Shown here in pieces: positions 33,553 through 35,957 of a DNA stretch of 35,957 nt (position 1 is its first letter; each line of letters opens with the position of its first letter). Position numbers and translations under genes: made by a program. Below the pieces are notes generated by a model. It had not been told where the DNA came from, made no database searches, and saw nothing but the letters and a program-made list of their open reading frames with translations. This stretch comes from an uncultured Muribaculaceae bacterium (lineage in GTDB: Bacteria; Bacteroidota; Bacteroidia; Bacteroidales; Muribaculaceae), in assembly GCA_910584545.1 (NCBI GenBank), contig CAJUBC010000021.1, positions 1 to 35,957 of the forward strand, written 5' to 3'.

Positions 33553-34341
33553 ATGAATAGAAAACACAAAAATGGTTATGTGGCCTTGTGGCTGTTGCTT
33601 GCCCTGGCCTTGGTCCTGGTGATTACGGTTGCCTTTGTAGACGACATCACTCTTGCAGGACATACATTCAAGAAAGCTCCTTTTGCCGATTTGCTTGTTG
33701 ACAAAAATGAGGAAGGTTCTGATTCGCTGGCTGTTGATTCCGTTCAGATGGAATTGAAAGAGGAAGCCACTACTGATTCCTTGCCTCAGTCCCTGTTCAT
33801 TTTCGGCGACTCGATGACATATAACCTCGCTCTCCGCCTCGCCCAGTATGCCAGACAGAATGGTCACACCATCCATGCTGTAAACTGGGACTCGAGCAAC
33901 ACCAGGATTTGGGCCGAACATGATACGCTTCAGTATTATATAAATAAGTTCCATCCTACCCAGATTTTCATATCTCTCGGTAGTAATGAATTATATTTCA
34001 GGAATCCTGAGACCCGCGCTCCTTACGTGAAGAAGATTATCGAGGTGATCGATACAATTCCGTTCGTGTGGATTGGTCCTCCAAACTGGAAGGAGGACAG
34101 TGGAATCAACGATATGCTGGCTCGAATATGCGGTCCCGGTAGGTTCTTCCGCTCGGCCGGCATGGAATTCAAACGGAAGGCTGACCATATCCACCCCACA
34201 AGGCAAAGTTCCTCTCTCTGGATAGACAGCATTATGAGGTGGCTCCCCAAATCCGCCCATCCCTTTATCGCGGATGTGCCTTCGGATTCAATCGGAAAGT
34301 CGAACCCTAATATCGTTTTCCTTAAGGCTCTCAATAAGTGA
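33553..34341 (+). CDS. membrane-anchored SGNH hydrolase/acyltransferase
   Basis: 262 residues. One N-terminal transmembrane helix (about 10-28) anchors a periplasmic domain. SGNH blocks: GDS at 85-87 (catalytic S87), a mid-domain Asn region (NWDSSN), SLGSNE with N145, and DHIHP with D201 and H204. The fold matches the AlgJ/AlgX/PatB-like O-acetyl-transfer partners of MBOAT proteins. The MBOAT gene follows 57 bases later, which supports a role in transferring acyl groups to a surface glycan. A free esterase role is the alternative. Its own promoter-like box precedes. Confidence 0.85.
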   Translation: MNRKHKNGYVALWLLLALALVLVITVAFVDDITLAGHTFKKAPFADLLVDKNEEGSDSLAVDSVQMELKEEATTDSLPQSLFIFGDSMTYNLALRLAQYARQNGHTIHAVNWDSSNTRIWAEHDTLQYYINKFHPTQIFISLGSNELYFRNPETRAPYVKKIIEVIDTIPFVWIGPPNWKEDSGINDMLARICGPGRFFRSAGMEFKRKADHIHPTRQSSSLWIDSIMRWLPKSAHPFIADVPSDSIGKSNPNIVFLKALNK

Positions 34342-34398
34342 TGTCGCTGTTCCTGATTGCAACTTCAATATTTTCAAAGCCCTCCAATATATTTTACA

Positions 34399-35889
34399 AT
34401 GTGGGATTCTTTGTTGACTGATTTTCAGACCGCTCTTGGTAACATCGGGAACATGTTCCTTTATGATCCCAAGGCTCCGATGCTCTTCTCAAGCGGTTTT
34501 TTCTGGACTCTGTTCCTTCTGTTCCTCCCCATCTATGCGTTGCTGAAGAAAAGCCGTACGAAAATGATTGTTTTCGTGGTGGCCTTTTCTCTCTATTTCT
34601 ATTATAAGTCGAGCGGCCTCTTCTTCCTGATGCTCATAGCCACCTCTTTTGTGGACTGGAGTATTTCCAAGATGATGGCCCGGACACAGAGCAGGTCGGC
34701 GAGGCTTTCGCTGATGTGGTTCTCCATCATCCTCTCCCTCTCGATTCTTGGATATTTCAAGTACGCGAATTTCTTCTTATGGAACTGGAACATGATGGTG
34801 GAGGGCAATTTCCAGCCACTCGATATCATTCTCCCCGTCGGTATCTCTTTCTATACCTTCCAGTCGATAAGCTATGTGGTCGATGTCTATAAAAGAAGAC
34901 TCGAGCCGACAAAGCGTTGGATCGATTACCTGTTTTTCCTCTCTTTCTTTCCGGCGCTTGTGGCGGGCCCAATCGTGCGTGCCGATTATTTCCTGCCGCA
35001 GCTTGAGAAGAACGAGGTCCCTTCGGCCGAGAATATATGGGGAGGTCTATGGCTCGTGATTGTCGGTGTCATCAAGAAAGCTGTTATTGCCGATTATATC
35101 GCACAGTATAACGACCTTATCTTTAATGACCCCTCGCTTTATACCGGTGTGCAGACCTTGATGGGTGTGCTCGGTTATACGATGCAGATATATTGCGACT
35201 TCTCCGGTTATTCGGATATGGCCATAGGTTTGGCGCTGATCATGGGCTTCAAACTCGGACTCAATTTCGATTCCCCGTATCAGAGCCGTAACCTTACCGA
35301 GTTCTGGCGCAGATGGCACATTTCCCTCTCTTCATGGTTGCGCGATTATGTCTATATCCCGCTCGGCGGTAACCGTAAGGGCACGTTTAGGACCTATCTC
35401 AACAACTTCCTGACCATGCTTATCGGTGGACTCTGGCACGGTGCTGCCTGGAAATTCGTATTCTGGGGTGCAATGCATGGAGTGGGTCTCGCCATTCACA
35501 AGGCATGCAAACCCATTCTTGCTAAGATTCCGGACAACTGGCTGACGATATTCCTGTCGTGGGCGATTACATTCGTCTATGTGTCGCTTCTCTGGGTTTT
35601 CTTTCGTGCAGCCTCTTTCGAGGACTCGGTTCTTATAATAAAGAATATATTCGTCGATTTCCAGTGGAACCAATTCCCGCAGTTCTTCCAGGCGAGGATG
35701 GTGTGGTGCGTGATGATGCTTGTGCTGATCGTAATGCATTTTGTTCCGCAGAAGTGGGCGGATGCTGCCGGTCTCCTTTTCGTGAAGGCTCCGTGGGTGC
35801 TGAAACTGGTGGTTTTTGTAGCAGCCGTGCAGCTTGTAGTCGAATTCATGTCGGAAGAAGTTGCGCCGTTTATCTACTTCCAGTTCTGA
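34399..35889 (+). CDS. MBOAT-family O-acyltransferase
   Basis: 496 residues. A polytopic inner-membrane protein that passes acyl groups (usually acetyl) across the membrane for polysaccharide modification, as AlgI, PatA and DltB do. Seen: about ten or more hydrophobic helices; the FFPALVAGPIVRADYFLPQL segment; YCDFSGYSDMAIG; NLTEFWRRWHISLSSWLRDYVYIPLGGNRKG; and GGLWHGAAWKFVFWGAMHG with the conserved catalytic His. A TTG at 34357 is in frame, but the ATG at 34399 fits the MWDSL start. Its SGNH partner is directly upstream. Genes further on are outside the window. Confidence 0.94.
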   Translation: MWDSLLTDFQTALGNIGNMFLYDPKAPMLFSSGFFWTLFLLFLPIYALLKKSRTKMIVFVVAFSLYFYYKSSGLFFLMLIATSFVDWSISKMMARTQSRSARLSLMWFSIILSLSILGYFKYANFFLWNWNMMVEGNFQPLDIILPVGISFYTFQSISYVVDVYKRRLEPTKRWIDYLFFLSFFPALVAGPIVRADYFLPQLEKNEVPSAENIWGGLWLVIVGVIKKAVIADYIAQYNDLIFNDPSLYTGVQTLMGVLGYTMQIYCDFSGYSDMAIGLALIMGFKLGLNFDSPYQSRNLTEFWRRWHISLSSWLRDYVYIPLGGNRKGTFRTYLNNFLTMLIGGLWHGAAWKFVFWGAMHGVGLAIHKACKPILAKIPDNWLTIFLSWAITFVYVSLLWVFFRAASFEDSVLIIKNIFVDFQWNQFPQFFQARMVWCVMMLVLIVMHFVPQKWADAAGLLFVKAPWVLKLVVFVAAVQLVVEFMSEEVAPFIYFQF

Positions 35890-35957
35890 TTTGCAATCGC
35901 CTTTAACAAATCTAAACATTTTTTAACATAAATTTATTCATCAATAAATCAGCAAGA

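Overview
The window looks like ordinary core chromosome of a gut Bacteroidales bacterium, most like Muribaculaceae/Bacteroidaceae. This rests on gene content (complete Bat operon, Bacteroidota-type 85-residue DNA-binding protein, DUF4827-like lipoprotein, PPi-dependent phosphofructokinase, 67K-type SppA), on near absence of Shine-Dalgarno sequences, and on several intergenic matches to the Bacteroidota -7 promoter box TAnnTTTG. I see no tRNA, rRNA, transposase, integrase, phage gene or CRISPR array. Almost every gene is on the + strand; only the tsaC/Sua5-type gene is on the - strand.

Layout. 1-6093: 3' part of kdsB (LPS Kdo activation), pfp (glycolysis) with its own promoter-like box and a strong terminator, a lipoprotein thioredoxin, an MFS transporter with a structured leader and a strong terminator, then a secreted Spi-domain protein and a small membrane protein. 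6118-11427: a threonylcarbamoyl-AMP synthase gene divergent from a tight run mtnN - BASS-type transporter - mazG - topB - Cys-rich small membrane protein, which mixes metabolite salvage, nucleotide sanitation and DNA topology. 11552-19631: nrnA - lipoprotein - glmM - sppA - lpxK - punA - thiL, mixing nucleotide recycling with cell-envelope precursors and membrane proteostasis; a large two-part hairpin lies in front of thiL.

19791-29236: a nine-gene MoxR/VWA (Bat, Bacteroides aerotolerance) operon: MoxR ATPase, DUF58 protein, a BatD-tail-like membrane protein, BatA, BatB, BatC, a short BatD-like protein, BatD, BatE. Known family logic: a AAA+ ATPase works with VWA-domain membrane proteins and periplasmic TPR/beta-sandwich partners in envelope stress. 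The unusual parts are three BatD-related proteins in one operon.

29237-35957: a 310-bp AT-rich noncoding region with several palindromes, a small DNA-binding protein, a universal-stress protein with an extra N-terminal domain and a hairpin touching its start codon, mutS2, and an SGNH hydrolase + MBOAT acyltransferase pair typical of surface-glycan O-acylation. The best candidates for undescribed biology are the expanded Bat operon, the protease-less Spi protein with its small membrane neighbour, and the palindrome-rich control region of the HTH/Usp pair. None is proven from sequence alone.
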